Source of the DNA: JAVBPR01 sp031549485
Lineage (GTDB): Bacteria; Bacillota; Clostridia; Oscillospirales; Feifaniaceae
DNA: 23,566 nt
Assembly: GCA_031549485.1 (NCBI GenBank)
Contig: JAVBPR010000016.1
Span: 1 to 23,566, forward strand
Direction of reading: 5' to 3'
In this document: positions 1-7,851 of the stretch, piece by piece
Numbering within the stretch: position 1 is the stretch's first letter
How the letters are laid out: the number at the start of each line of letters is the position of its first letter
Position numbers and translations under genes: made by a program
The notes under the pieces: generated by a model
What the model was told of the DNA's origin: nothing
Seen by the model: the letters and a program-made list of their open reading frames with translations, nothing else
Database searches by the model: none

Positions 1-163
1 ATTTTTGGGAGAAACGGTCGAAATTAGATTTTACAAAGCTACTGACGGTGCCAAAAATTATATCGGAAAGCTGCAAGGGTATGACGGCGGAACGGTGAAA
101 ATTGACGATAAAGAATTCAAAAAAGGCGATTATTCACAGGTTCGCCTTTATCCCGAAATATAG
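1..163 (+). CDS. rimP: Ribosome maturation factor RimP, C-terminal fragment
   Basis: The open frame runs from base 2 to a TAG at 161-163 and gives about 53 residues ending in VRLYPEI. The fragment starts FLGETVEIRFYK and continues with a GKLQGYDGGTVKID stretch. This matches the C-terminal SH3-like (Sm-fold) domain of RimP, which assists 30S subunit maturation. The 5' part lies outside the window. Identification is by this short domain plus position: in Firmicutes rimP stands directly upstream of nusA, and here nusA begins 21 nt after the stop. The gene presumably belongs to the same transcript as the genes that follow. Confidence 0.85.
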   Translation, partial: FLGETVEIRFYKATDGAKNYIGKLQGYDGGTVKIDDKEFKKGDYSQVRLYPEI

Positions 164-184
164 AAGTGGAGGAAAAATAAAAAA

Positions 185-1213
185 ATGATTAACACAGAAT
201 TGTTCGAAGCGCTTGCGATGCTTGAAAAGGAAAAAGGCATTCCGGCCGATTATATGCTCGAAAAAATCGAAGCCGCTCTTTTGTCGGCGGTTCGCAGGGA
301 CGCGGGCGAGATTGTAAATACCGAAGTTTCGATCGATAAAGACAAATGCGAAATCAAACTTGTTTCAAAACTGACCGTTGTCGAAGAGGTCGAAAATCCG
401 CAGGAGGAAATTCTTCTTTCCGAGGCGCAAGAAATAAGCAAAAAATATAAAATCGGCGACACTGTTGAAAAAGAAATAATGCCTCTTGATTTTGGAAGAA
501 TTTCGGCAACAACGGCAAAGCAGGTTATCGTTCAGGGCATCCGCGAGGCGGAGCGCGGAATGATTTACGACGAATTTCAGAATAAAGAGGGCCAGATACT
601 AACCGGGCTCGTTACGAGAATCGATGCGCGCAGCGCGACGATAGAAATCGGGAAAACCGAAGTTTACCTGCTAAACGGCGAGCAGATTCCGGGCGAAAAT
701 CTCAAGGAAGGCTCAAGGGTAAAAATCTATATTGTCGAAGTAAGAAACACGACAAGAGGGCCGCAGGTTATCGTAAGCAGAACGCATCCGAATTTTGTAA
801 AAAGACTTTTTGAGCTTGAAATCCCCGAGATTTCGGAGGGGATTGTCGAGATAAAATCAATCGCGCGAGAAGCGGGAAGCAGAACAAAAATCGCGGTTTC
901 CAGCACCGATCCGAATGTTGACGCGGTAGGCTCGTGCATCGGACAAAAGCGAAGCAGGATTGCAAATGTCGTCGCGGAGCTGAGAAACGAAAAAATCGAT
1001 ATCATCAGATGGGACGAAGATCCGCTTAAATTTGTCGCGGCTTCGCTTTCGCCGGCAGAAGCGACCGACGTCGTTCTTGTCGAGGGCGAAAAGAGCTGCC
1101 AGGCGACCGTTCCGGACGACCAGCTTTCGCTTGCAATCGGCAAAGAGGGGCTTAACGTCCGCCTTGCCGCCAAACTTACCGGCTGGAAGATAGATATTAA
1201 AGCAGACAAATAA
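185..1213 (+). CDS. nusA: Transcription termination/antitermination factor NusA
   Basis: This 342-residue protein has the compact Firmicutes NusA layout: an N-terminal RNA-polymerase-binding domain (about 1-125), an S1 domain (about 135-199) and two KH domains. The KH loops are visible as IGQKRSRI (252-259) and IGKEGLNV (318-325). It lacks the C-terminal acidic repeats of proteobacterial NusA, which is normal for this group. NusA binds RNA polymerase and nascent RNA and modulates pausing, termination and antitermination. The ATG at 185 is preceded by GGAGG at 168-172. Next in the operon is rnpM. The VDAVGSCIG segment is a slight variant of the usual VDPVGACVG KH1 entry. Confidence 0.98.
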   Translation: MINTELFEALAMLEKEKGIPADYMLEKIEAALLSAVRRDAGEIVNTEVSIDKDKCEIKLVSKLTVVEEVENPQEEILLSEAQEISKKYKIGDTVEKEIMPLDFGRISATTAKQVIVQGIREAERGMIYDEFQNKEGQILTGLVTRIDARSATIEIGKTEVYLLNGEQIPGENLKEGSRVKIYIVEVRNTTRGPQVIVSRTHPNFVKRLFELEIPEISEGIVEIKSIAREAGSRTKIAVSSTDPNVDAVGSCIGQKRSRIANVVAELRNEKIDIIRWDEDPLKFVAASLSPAEATDVVLVEGEKSCQATVPDDQLSLAIGKEGLNVRLAAKLTGWKIDIKADK

Positions 1214-1239
1214 TCTTGCAGAACATTTGCGGAGGGAAA

Positions 1240-1503
1240 ATGAAAACTAAAAAAGAAACGCTCCGCATGTGTGTAGGTTGCGGGGAAATGAAAGCAAAAA
1301 ACGAGCTTATCCGAATAGTGAAAAGCAAGGACGACATAATAGAAATTGACAAAAGCGGCAAAGCGGCGGGACGCGGAGCGTATATTTGCAAATCGCCGTG
1401 CTGCCTTGAAACAGCGAGGAAAAAAGGCCGCCTTGCAAAAAGTTTTAAGATGAAAATTCCCGAAGAAGTTTTTGAAAAAATTTCGGAGGAGCAAAATGGA
1501 TAA
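1240..1503 (+). CDS. rnpM: YlxR-family RNA-binding protein (RnpM)
   Basis: The 87-residue YlxR/DUF448 protein starts at the ATG at 1240, just after GGAGGG (1231-1236). An in-frame TTG at 1216 has no binding site and is rejected. Family signatures are RMCVGCGE near the N terminus, the ELIRIV strand and the GRGAYIC motif. Two cysteine pairs (CVGC and CKSPCC) are present. In B. subtilis YlxR/RnpM has been reported to bind and modulate RNase P RNA; that role is inferred here by homology. The gene ends inside the next one: its TAA at 1501-1503 overlaps the ylxQ start by 8 nt, so the two are probably translationally coupled. Confidence 0.93.
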   Translation: MKTKKETLRMCVGCGEMKAKNELIRIVKSKDDIIEIDKSGKAAGRGAYICKSPCCLETARKKGRLAKSFKMKIPEEVFEKISEEQNG

Positions 1504-1804
1504 GTTTCTTTCATATATAGGACTCGCCAGAAAAGCGGGGCTTGCGGGCATAGGAACAGAAGAAGCTCGAAGCCATGTGCGGTGCGGAAAGGCAAAGCTT
1601 CTTGTTTCAAGTGCGGAAGCGGCCGAAAGCGCGAAAAAACGAGCGCGCGATATGGCAAGCCATTTTAAGGTATTGCATATCGAAACGGCATACACCATGG
1701 AACAGCTCGGCAAAGCGGCGGGAAGAGCGCCGGCGGCAATGCTTACAATCGATGATGACGGAATAGCAAAAGCCGCGATGAAACAGTTAAAGGGGGATAA
1801 TTAA
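1496..1804 (+). CDS. ylxQ: L7Ae/L30e/S12e-family ribosomal-like protein (YlxQ)
   Basis: This 102-residue protein begins MDKFLSYIGLARKAG, the typical start of the YlxQ branch of the L7Ae/Gadd45 RNA-binding family, and continues with a KLLVSSAEAAESAKKR segment. The ATG at 1496 has GGAGGA at 1485-1490. The upstream in-frame start at 1472 lies inside rnpM and is less likely. Family members bind kink-turn RNA; the exact target of YlxQ is not settled, so function is assigned only by family. Its stop (1802-1804) abuts the GTG of infB directly. The fixed position between rnpM and infB is the strongest contextual support. Confidence 0.92.
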   Translation: MDKFLSYIGLARKAGLAGIGTEEARSHVRCGKAKLLVSSAEAAESAKKRARDMASHFKVLHIETAYTMEQLGKAAGRAPAAMLTIDDDGIAKAAMKQLKGDN

Positions 1805-4228
1805 GTGGCACCTATTTTAAAATACAGAGTACATGAGGTCGCAAAGGATTTTGAGCTGGTGAGCAAAGACATTATGACATGCCTTGAGCCGGTTTTCCCG
1901 GGACTCAAAAATCATATGACAACGCTTACAGAAGACGAGCTTGATTTTTTCTTTGAATCGATAACAAAAAATAACGAGGTAAGCGATATCGAGGCTTATC
2001 TTAATTCTGCCGAGGAAAAACGCGCGGCGGCAGAGGAAAAACGGAAAGAAGAGCAAAAGGCAAAGGCCGAAGAGGCGAGAAAACGTTTCGAGGAAGAGGC
2101 GGCGAAAGCTCAGGCGGCAAAAACAGGGGCTGTTCCCGGCGCTCCAGGTGCAAAACCGGTGCCGGGCGCAGGGCAAAGCGCGCCGCGACCGGCCGCAAAT
2201 CCGTTTCCGCCGAAGCCGAAAGAAAAAGGGCCTCGCCATGTTCATCAGGCGCAGGAAGTCCGCGTTGTCGATACAAAAGCGGGCGCGGCGGTCAATCTTT
2301 CGAAATACGAAGACCGCATAACAAATCTCGTTCCCGATAGGGTTAGAGATACTTCTTTCGGCAAGCAGAAATTCGGCAAAAACCGAAATCAGCACCAAAA
2401 CCGCGGCGCGGGATTTAAAAAGGTCGAAACCGAGGCGGAGAGGCTGAAACGTCTCGAGCTTGAAAAGGCGCGAAAAGCCCAGCTTTCGATTCTGATTCCG
2501 GAAGCTATTACCGTTTCGGAACTTGCGACAAGACTGAAAAAGACCAACGCCGATGTCGTCAAAAAACTTATGCTTATGGGCGTTATGGCAACTCCGGGGC
2601 AGGAAATCGACTTTGATACCGCGGCGCTTATTGCCGACGAATTCGGCGCGAAATACGAAAAAGAAATCGTGGTCACTATCGAGGAAAAACTTATCGACGA
2701 CAGCATAGACACCGAAGAAAATCTCGAAACGAGGGATCCGGTTGTCGTTGTTATGGGACACGTCGACCACGGAAAAACCTCGCTTCTCGACGCGATTCGA
2801 AACGCGAGCGTTACGGCGACCGAGGCGGGCGGAATCACGCAGCATATCGGCGCTTACCAGGTAAAAGCAAACGATAAAAACATAACGTTTCTCGATACTC
2901 CCGGGCATGCCGCGTTTACCGCGATGCGCGCCCGCGGCGCGAACGTCACCGATATTGCGATACTTGTTGTCGCGGCGGACGACGGAATTATGCCGCAAAC
3001 TATAGAGGCGATAAACCACGCAAAAGCGGCGGAAGTCGCGATAATCGTCGCGATAAATAAAATGGATAAACCCTCGGCAAATCCCGACAGGGTTATGCAG
3101 GAGATGACCGAACACGGGCTTGTGCCCGAAGCGTGGGGCGGTGACATCGTATGCATGCCTGTTTCAGCTCTGACAAGGCAGGGAATCGACGAACTTCTCG
3201 AGATGATACTCATAACCGCCGAAATGCGCGAGCTAAAGGCAAACCCGTCGCGCGCCGCGAAGGGCACGGTTATCGAGGCGAAACTCGATAAGGGAAGAGG
3301 ACCGGTTGCCACCATTCTTGTCCAGAACGGAACACTTAGAAACGGCGACACTATTATCGCCGGAACGGCGGTCGGCAGGGTTCGTGCTATGACCGACGAT
3401 AAGGGCAGAAAGGTCGCGGAAGCGGGACCGTCAAAGCCGGTTGAAATCACCGGACTTGCCGAGGTGCCGCAGGCGGGCGATGTTTTCTATGCCGTCGCCG
3501 ATGAAAAAATGGCGCGTGAACTCGCTCAGCAAAGAAAAGATGAAGAGAAGAAAACGGCAAGCGCCGTTTCGAAAGTTTCGCTTGACGATCTCTTCACACA
3601 GATTCAGCAGGGCGAGATAAAAGACCTTAATATTATTGTTAAAGCAGATGTTCAGGGCTCGGCCGAAGCGGTCAAAACAAGCCTTGAAAAAATCACGAAT
3701 GATGAAGTCAGGGTAAGGGTTATCCATGCAGGCGTCGGCGCGATAGGCGAGAGCGATCTTATGCTCGCGTCGGCTTCGAATGCGATTGTCATCGGCTTTA
3801 ATATCCGCCCGGACACTGCAATTATCGAGAGCGCGGCATCAAAAGAAATCGATATCCGCTCTTACAGGATAATTTATGAGTGCATCGAGGAAGTTGAAAA
3901 GGCGATGAAAGGCATGCTCGCGCCGACCTTCAAGGAAAAAATTCTCGGCCATGTCGAAGTTCGCCAGACCTATAAAGTTTCGGGCATCGGCACAATCGCC
4001 GGCTGCTATGTAAAAGACGGCAAAATCACGAGGAATTCACAGGTTCGCGTCCTGCGTGACAGCGTTGTTATCGCCGAAACGAGCATAGACAGTCTCAAGA
4101 GATTTAAGGACGACGCGAAAGAAGTCGCCGAAGGATACGAGTGCGGTATCGGGCTTGTAAAATTCAACGATGTCAAAGAAGGCGATATGTTCGAGGCGTT
4201 TATAATGGAGCAGCAGGAAGTAGTATAA
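1805..4228 (+). CDS. infB: Translation initiation factor IF-2
   Basis: This 807-residue GTPase places fMet-tRNA on the 30S subunit and promotes 50S joining. Reading from the N terminus: an IF2N-like segment (about 5-55), a Lys/Glu/Ala-rich linker (about 66-110), a Pro/Gly stretch, a second IF2N domain (about 229-282), the G domain and the C-terminal IF2 domains. G1 is GHVDHGKT (318-325), G3 is DTPGH (364-368) and G4 is NKMD (418-421). It starts with GTG at 1805, directly after the ylxQ stop. AGGGGG at 1791-1796 serves as binding site, so it sits within the preceding gene. Length and order of domains are ordinary for Firmicutes. Confidence 0.98.
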   Translation: MAPILKYRVHEVAKDFELVSKDIMTCLEPVFPGLKNHMTTLTEDELDFFFESITKNNEVSDIEAYLNSAEEKRAAAEEKRKEEQKAKAEEARKRFEEEAAKAQAAKTGAVPGAPGAKPVPGAGQSAPRPAANPFPPKPKEKGPRHVHQAQEVRVVDTKAGAAVNLSKYEDRITNLVPDRVRDTSFGKQKFGKNRNQHQNRGAGFKKVETEAERLKRLELEKARKAQLSILIPEAITVSELATRLKKTNADVVKKLMLMGVMATPGQEIDFDTAALIADEFGAKYEKEIVVTIEEKLIDDSIDTEENLETRDPVVVVMGHVDHGKTSLLDAIRNASVTATEAGGITQHIGAYQVKANDKNITFLDTPGHAAFTAMRARGANVTDIAILVVAADDGIMPQTIEAINHAKAAEVAIIVAINKMDKPSANPDRVMQEMTEHGLVPEAWGGDIVCMPVSALTRQGIDELLEMILITAEMRELKANPSRAAKGTVIEAKLDKGRGPVATILVQNGTLRNGDTIIAGTAVGRVRAMTDDKGRKVAEAGPSKPVEITGLAEVPQAGDVFYAVADEKMARELAQQRKDEEKKTASAVSKVSLDDLFTQIQQGEIKDLNIIVKADVQGSAEAVKTSLEKITNDEVRVRVIHAGVGAIGESDLMLASASNAIVIGFNIRPDTAIIESAASKEIDIRSYRIIYECIEEVEKAMKGMLAPTFKEKILGHVEVRQTYKVSGIGTIAGCYVKDGKITRNSQVRVLRDSVVIAETSIDSLKRFKDDAKEVAEGYECGIGLVKFNDVKEGDMFEAFIMEQQEVV

Positions 4229-4255
4229 AAACAGCGGCGGCAAGGAGGAAATTTT

Positions 4256-4603
4256 ATGGCTAAATACAGAGAAGGCAGAATAAACGAAGAAGTGAAAAGG
4301 GAACTTGCCGAAATTATCAGAGAACTGAAAGATCCGCGCATACCGGTTATGCTGACCGTTACCCACGCAGGCGTTACGCCCGATTTGAAATTTGCAAAGG
4401 TCAGCATAAGCGTTCTCGGAGATGAAAAAGCGACCGAGGCGGCATTTGCCGCGCTCAAAGACGCAAAAGGATTTATTCGCAGAGAGCTTTCAAGGCGCTT
4501 AAAAGCGAGAACTGCGCCCGAGCTCACTTTTGTGCCGGACGACAGCATTTCTTACGGCGCGCATATTGCCAAAATTTTAAAAGACATAGGCGAGGATAAA
4601 TGA
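4256..4603 (+). CDS. rbfA: 30S ribosome-binding factor RbfA
   Basis: This 115-residue single-KH-fold protein binds the 30S subunit and helps mature the 5' end of 16S rRNA. Visible family features are the ELKDPRIP motif near the N terminus, the DLKFAKVSISVLG strand, and the C-terminal pattern GFIRRELSRRLKAR followed by PELTFVPDDS. The ATG at 4256 follows a strong AAGGAGGAA at 4242-4250. Its TGA overlaps the ATG of the next gene in an ATGA arrangement (4600-4603), which implies coupled translation. The length is typical. Confidence 0.97.
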   Translation: MAKYREGRINEEVKRELAEIIRELKDPRIPVMLTVTHAGVTPDLKFAKVSISVLGDEKATEAAFAALKDAKGFIRRELSRRLKARTAPELTFVPDDSISYGAHIAKILKDIGEDK

Positions 4604-5577
4604 ATTATTTTAACGGTGATGTAATAAGCGCGGCGAAAACCGTTGCAGATTACCTGAAAAATGCAGGCAGAATTCTGATTCTTACTCACGAAAACCCGGA
4701 CGGAGACGCTGTCGGCAGTGCGTTCGGGCTTTGCCATGCTCTGCGCGCGCTCGGGAAAGACGCGTCGGTTTTCCTTGGCGAACCTTGCGAGAGATTCGCG
4801 TTTCTCGGAGACAATTCGGTCCCGTCGGGGGAATACGACCTTGTCGTTTCGGTCGATGCGGCCGAAAAAAATCTGCTTAAATATGCGGGGAAATACGCTG
4901 ATATTATCGATATAACAATCGACCATCATCCGGGACGAGGCGATTTCGCAAGGAAAGCAAAACTTATCGAGCCTTCGGCGGCCGCGGCGGCGGAGCTCGT
5001 CTTTGTAGTCATTAAAGCGCTCGGCGCAAAACTTAGCTTCGAAGTTTGCGAGGCGATTTTTTGCGGAATCGTGTCGGACACAAATTGCTTCCGATATAAA
5101 AATACCTGCGCCGAAAGCTACGGCATTTCGGCCGAGCTTGCCGAAAGCGGATATAACGGCGGCGAGCTGATAAAACGCCTTTTTGAGACGAGGACAAAGT
5201 CATCGATAGAGCTTGAAACCCTGCTTTTTCACGGGGCGGAATTCTTCTGTGACGGCGCTGTTGTGGTCGGGAAAATCACAGGCGAGATGATAGAAAAAGC
5301 GCAAGCTACCGAGGACGACATAGGCTCTCTTTCGGGATTTTTGCGCAGCATTGAAGGCGTCGAATGTTCCGCGATTTTAAAGAAAAACGGTTCGGGAGAA
5401 ATAAAGGTTTCGACAAGGTCGGAAAATTTCGTCGATGTGTCGGAGATATGCAGAAAATACGGCGGCGGTGGGCATGTTCGCGCGGCCGGATGCGTTTTTG
5501 CTTTGCCTATGGACGAGGCATATGAAATTATGAAAGGCGAGCTTATTGCGGCATATGATAAAGTCCGGAATAATTAA
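4600..5577 (+). CDS. nrnA: DHH-family phosphoesterase, NrnA-like (oligoribonuclease/pAp phosphatase)
   Basis: This 325-residue protein has the DHH-DHHA1 architecture. Metal-binding residues are visible in HENPDGDAVGS (30-40), SVDAAEK (D86), DHH (108-110) and VSDT (D160). The C-terminal substrate loop is GGGGHVRAAGC (288-298). Members of the NrnA group degrade short RNA oligonucleotides and dephosphorylate 3'-phosphoadenosine 5'-phosphate. That activity fits its place among RNA-metabolism genes, but a RecJ-like or c-di-AMP-linked role cannot be excluded from sequence. The protein is soluble and lacks the GdpP membrane and PAS domains. Its start overlaps the rbfA stop and its end overlaps truB by about 23 nt. 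Confidence 0.9.
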   Translation: MNYFNGDVISAAKTVADYLKNAGRILILTHENPDGDAVGSAFGLCHALRALGKDASVFLGEPCERFAFLGDNSVPSGEYDLVVSVDAAEKNLLKYAGKYADIIDITIDHHPGRGDFARKAKLIEPSAAAAAELVFVVIKALGAKLSFEVCEAIFCGIVSDTNCFRYKNTCAESYGISAELAESGYNGGELIKRLFETRTKSSIELETLLFHGAEFFCDGAVVVGKITGEMIEKAQATEDDIGSLSGFLRSIEGVECSAILKKNGSGEIKVSTRSENFVDVSEICRKYGGGGHVRAAGCVFALPMDEAYEIMKGELIAAYDKVRNN

Positions 5578-6427
5578 TCTCGATAAGTCGGAGGGGATAA
5601 CCTCCCAAACGGCGGTGAGTAAAATAAAGAGGATTTTTGGAATAAAAGCGGGGCATTGCGGAACGCTTGACCCTATGGCGTCAGGGGTTTTGCCGATTAT
5701 GCTCGGCGCTGCCACCCCTTTTGCCGAATTTTTGACCTCGGCGGGGAAAAGATATGTCGCGGGTATAAAATTCGGCATAACAACCGATACCGAGGACACC
5801 GAAGGAGAGATACTTAAAACAGCGGTTCCGGATTTTTCGGAGCGCGAACTTCTTGAAACGGTTTCTAAATTTATCGGGAAAATAAAACAGACGCCGCCGA
5901 TGTTTTCGGCGGTTAAGCATAACGGGCAAAGACTTTATAAGCTAGCCCGAAGCGGCGTAACAGTCGAGAGGGAAGCAAGAGAAGCGGAAATCGGCGGGAT
6001 AAAAATTTTGGAATTTTGCGCCGAAAAATACGAGGCGAAAATCGAGGTCGACTGCGGAAAAGGAACCTACATAAGAACGCTAATAAACGACATCGGGCAG
6101 GCGCTTTCCTGCGGCGCGGCGATGAGCTCGCTTCGAAGGACAAAAGTTGGGATTTTTGAGATTGAAAGCGCCGTGCCCCTTTCCGAAATAGGCGAAAATC
6201 ATGTGATCCCGCTTGATGAGATTTTTAAGGATGTTTTGCAAATAGAGGTCGAGGATTTTTATAAAAAACTGCTGCTAAACGGTCAGGCAGTACAGCAAAG
6301 CAAACTCGGAACAAAGGTCGCATGCGGCGAAATGGTAAGGCTCGCGGGCGATTTTGAGGGGCTGATTTCAGAAACAGAATACGAGGGCAAAAGCTGCCTG
6401 AAATTTATTCGGCGGCATGTAATATAA
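5555..6427 (+). CDS. truB: tRNA pseudouridine(55) synthase TruB
   Basis: This 290-residue enzyme makes pseudouridine 55 in the T-arm of tRNAs. The start MIKSGIINLDKSEGITS matches the family. The catalytic aspartate is D39 in GHCGTLDPMASGVLP, followed by the KRYVAGIKFG strand and a GTYIRTLINDIG motif. A C-terminal PUA-like tail is present (about 225-290). I chose the ATG at 5555, which fits the family N terminus. A TTG at 5546 in the same frame is better spaced from AAAGGCGAG (5533-5541) and would add three residues, so the exact start is open. The start lies within the end of nrnA. Confidence 0.96.
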   Translation: MIKSGIINLDKSEGITSQTAVSKIKRIFGIKAGHCGTLDPMASGVLPIMLGAATPFAEFLTSAGKRYVAGIKFGITTDTEDTEGEILKTAVPDFSERELLETVSKFIGKIKQTPPMFSAVKHNGQRLYKLARSGVTVEREAREAEIGGIKILEFCAEKYEAKIEVDCGKGTYIRTLINDIGQALSCGAAMSSLRRTKVGIFEIESAVPLSEIGENHVIPLDEIFKDVLQIEVEDFYKKLLLNGQAVQQSKLGTKVACGEMVRLAGDFEGLISETEYEGKSCLKFIRRHVI

Positions 6428-6440
6428 ATGGGAAAATTTT

Positions 6441-7286
6441 ATGAACAAGAAAATTTCGGTCGCGCTCGGCAATTTTGACGGGGTGCACAAAGGGCATCAA
6501 AAAATATTTGAAAAGGCTAAAGAACTCGGCAAAACCGCCGTTTGCTTTACTTTTTTAAGTCATCCCGAAAAGGGCGACGCGATTTACAATAACGAGACAA
6601 AAGAAGAGCTGATAATTCAAATGGGGCTTACTCCGTATTTTCAGGAGTTTGACGAGGCTTTTAAAAATCTTTCCCCGGAAGAATTTGTGCAAAATATTCT
6701 CCGCGATAAACTGCGAGCTTGCGCGGTCGTTTTCGGCGAGAATTTTTATTTCGGCAAAAACCGCGCGGGCGATGCGGATTTGATGATAGAACTCTGTGAA
6801 AAAAACGGAATAAATGCGGCAAAACAGCCGCTTTTGTCGATAGGCGGCAAAACGGTCAGCACAACGGCGATTAAAGAATTTTTGAAAAACGGTGAGATAG
6901 AAAACGCCGCTGATTTTCTCGGCAGGGAATATGAGATTGAGCGGCTTGTAATAAAAGGGAGATCGCTTGGCGCGACAATCGGTTTTCCTACGATTAACCA
7001 AAAGTTTGAAAACGGACTTGTAATGCCGAAATGCGGGGTTTATGCGTCAAGTGTAACGCTGGGCGGAAAAACATACAAAAGCATTACAAACATAGGCTTT
7101 GCACCCACGGCGGGGACAAGAGAAGCGCTCAGCGAAACCCATATACTCGGCTTTAGCGGCAATCTTTACGGCGAAATTGTAAAAGTTACTTTAAAAACCT
7201 ACCTTCGAGAAGAAAAAAAGTTTTCGGATATGGCGGAACTTAAAGCAACAATTTCGCAGGATGCCGAAAGGGCAAAAACCTTGTAA
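6441..7286 (+). CDS. ribF: Bifunctional riboflavin kinase/FAD synthetase RibF
   Basis: This 281-residue protein converts riboflavin to FMN and FMN to FAD. The N-terminal adenylyltransferase domain shows GNFDGVHKGH (10-19) and STTAIKEFL (about 140-148), a variant of the usual SSTxIR motif with Lys for Arg. The C-terminal riboflavin kinase domain (about 163-281) shows GRSLGATIGFPTIN and a CGVYAS strand. It is slightly short but complete. It begins 13 nt after truB with only a weak GGGAAAA upstream, so translation may depend on coupling to truB. There is no room for an FMN riboswitch. It is the last gene before the rpsO promoter region. Confidence 0.97.
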   Translation: MNKKISVALGNFDGVHKGHQKIFEKAKELGKTAVCFTFLSHPEKGDAIYNNETKEELIIQMGLTPYFQEFDEAFKNLSPEEFVQNILRDKLRACAVVFGENFYFGKNRAGDADLMIELCEKNGINAAKQPLLSIGGKTVSTTAIKEFLKNGEIENAADFLGREYEIERLVIKGRSLGATIGFPTINQKFENGLVMPKCGVYASSVTLGGKTYKSITNIGFAPTAGTREALSETHILGFSGNLYGEIVKVTLKTYLREEKKFSDMAELKATISQDAERAKTL

Positions 7287-7309
7287 AAAACACTTTACTT
7301 ATATATATA
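7281..7309 (+). promoter_or_regulatory. Candidate promoter for rpsO (sigma-A type)
   Basis: TTGTAA (7281-7286) and TATATA (7304-7309) are separated by 17 nt, close to the sigma-A consensus. The -35 box overlaps the ribF stop. The -10 lies within a perfect 16-bp palindrome at 7297-7312. The position would give rpsO its own transcript with a leader of roughly 90-95 nt. This is inferred from pattern only. Confidence 0.5.
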
Positions 7310-7347
7310 AGTGTGATAAACTTACTCACGTACGTTATCCCATTGCG

Positions 7348-7406
7348 AGGTTGCGGGCGTCACCTGCCCACTACTTGGCTTTGAGGAAATGATTATTGAA
7401 AGGTGA
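7348..7406 (+). promoter_or_regulatory. Structured rpsO leader, possible S15 autoregulatory pseudoknot
   Basis: A small hairpin GGGC (7355-7358) / GCCC (7366-7369) presents the loop GTCACCT (7359-7365). The loop bases TCACCT (7360-7365) are the exact complement of AGGTGA (7401-7406), the ribosome binding site of rpsO. The same ACCT can instead pair with AGGT at 7348-7351. This gives two mutually exclusive folds, one of which would cover the binding site. S15 is known to repress its own mRNA through leader structures in several bacteria. Its action here is inference. Confidence 0.45.
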
Positions 7407-7411
7407 AAAAT

Positions 7412-7675
7412 ATGTTAAAAGAAGTAAAAACAGGCATTATCGAGGGCAACCGCCGTCACGAAACCGACACCGGCTCGCCCGAAGTTCAGATTGCGATTCT
7501 CACAGAGAAAATCAATCATCTTACAGAACATCTTAAAATCAACAAAAATGACCATCACTCCCGTCGCGGGCTGCTCCAGATGGTCGGTAAAAGAAGGAAT
7601 CTTTTGAACTACCTTACAAAAGTGGATATCGGAAGATACCGTGCGATTATCGAAAAACTCGGTATTCGTAAGTAA
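7412..7675 (+). CDS. rpsO: 30S ribosomal protein S15
   Basis: This 87-residue primary-binding protein of the 30S central domain holds the helix 20/21/22 junction of 16S rRNA. Family blocks are DTGSPEVQIAILTEKI, LTEHLK and HHSRRGLLQMVGKRRNLLNYL. The ATG at 7412 is chosen because AAGGTGA (7400-7406) stands at normal distance and the protein then has the standard length. A GTG at 7403 lies inside the binding site and is rejected. The gene sits between a structured leader and a terminator-like hairpin, upstream of pnp, the conserved order in most bacteria. Confidence 0.98.
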   Translation: MLKEVKTGIIEGNRRHETDTGSPEVQIAILTEKINHLTEHLKINKNDHHSRRGLLQMVGKRRNLLNYLTKVDIGRYRAIIEKLGIRK

Positions 7676-7686
7676 TAAAAAATAAC

Positions 7687-7723
7687 GTGGGCGGGAGTAT
7701 GTTTATTTCCGCCCGCTTTGTTT
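7687..7723 (+). terminator. Terminator or attenuator between rpsO and pnp
   Basis: GTGGGCGG (7687-7694) pairs with CCGCCCGC (7709-7716) around a 14-nt loop, followed by TTTGTTT. The T-run is interrupted, so some read-through into pnp is likely. Confidence 0.7.
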
Positions 7724-7735
7724 AATAATAAGACT

Positions 7736-7833
7736 GCGGAAAAAACTTTATTTAGCGTTTATAAAAGATGGATTTGCGGAGCTTTTCGGCTTTTCGCAAG
7801 CTGCTTTTTATAAGTGCTAAAGAGGGTTTCCGC
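7736..7833 (+). promoter_or_regulatory. Long stem-loop in the pnp leader
   Basis: About 98 nt can fold into one long hairpin. Outer arms are GCGGAAA (7736-7742) with TTTCCGC (7827-7833). The main helix pairs 7751-7767 with 7804-7821: 17 base pairs, two of them G-U, with one bulged T. The tip pairs AGCTT (7780-7784) with AAGCT (7798-7802). It ends 8 nt before the pnp binding site. In E. coli the pnp leader forms a long hairpin that RNase III cuts during autoregulation. Whether this one is processed is unknown. Confidence 0.6.
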
Positions 7834-7851
7834 TTAAAAATGGAGGAAAAT

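Noticed and set aside
1817..3115. Long minus-strand open frame opposite infB (432 codons)
   Set aside because: It is a shadow of a well-conserved gene in GC-rich codons. The translation is rich in Arg, Phe and Cys with no recognisable domain, and there is no binding site or promoter.
6428..6440. FMN riboswitch for ribF
   Set aside because: The gap is 13 nt and there is no RFN-type sequence.
7389..7406. Five-codon open frame ATG-to-TGA ending in the rpsO binding site
   Set aside because: GAGG is only 2 nt before the ATG, too close for normal initiation. It could be a leader peptide but nothing else supports it.
7768..7851. Longer pnp start with 28 extra codons
   Set aside because: That ATG lies next to the helix of the leader hairpin and has no binding site. 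The extension is unlike any PNPase N terminus, and a strong site precedes 7852.
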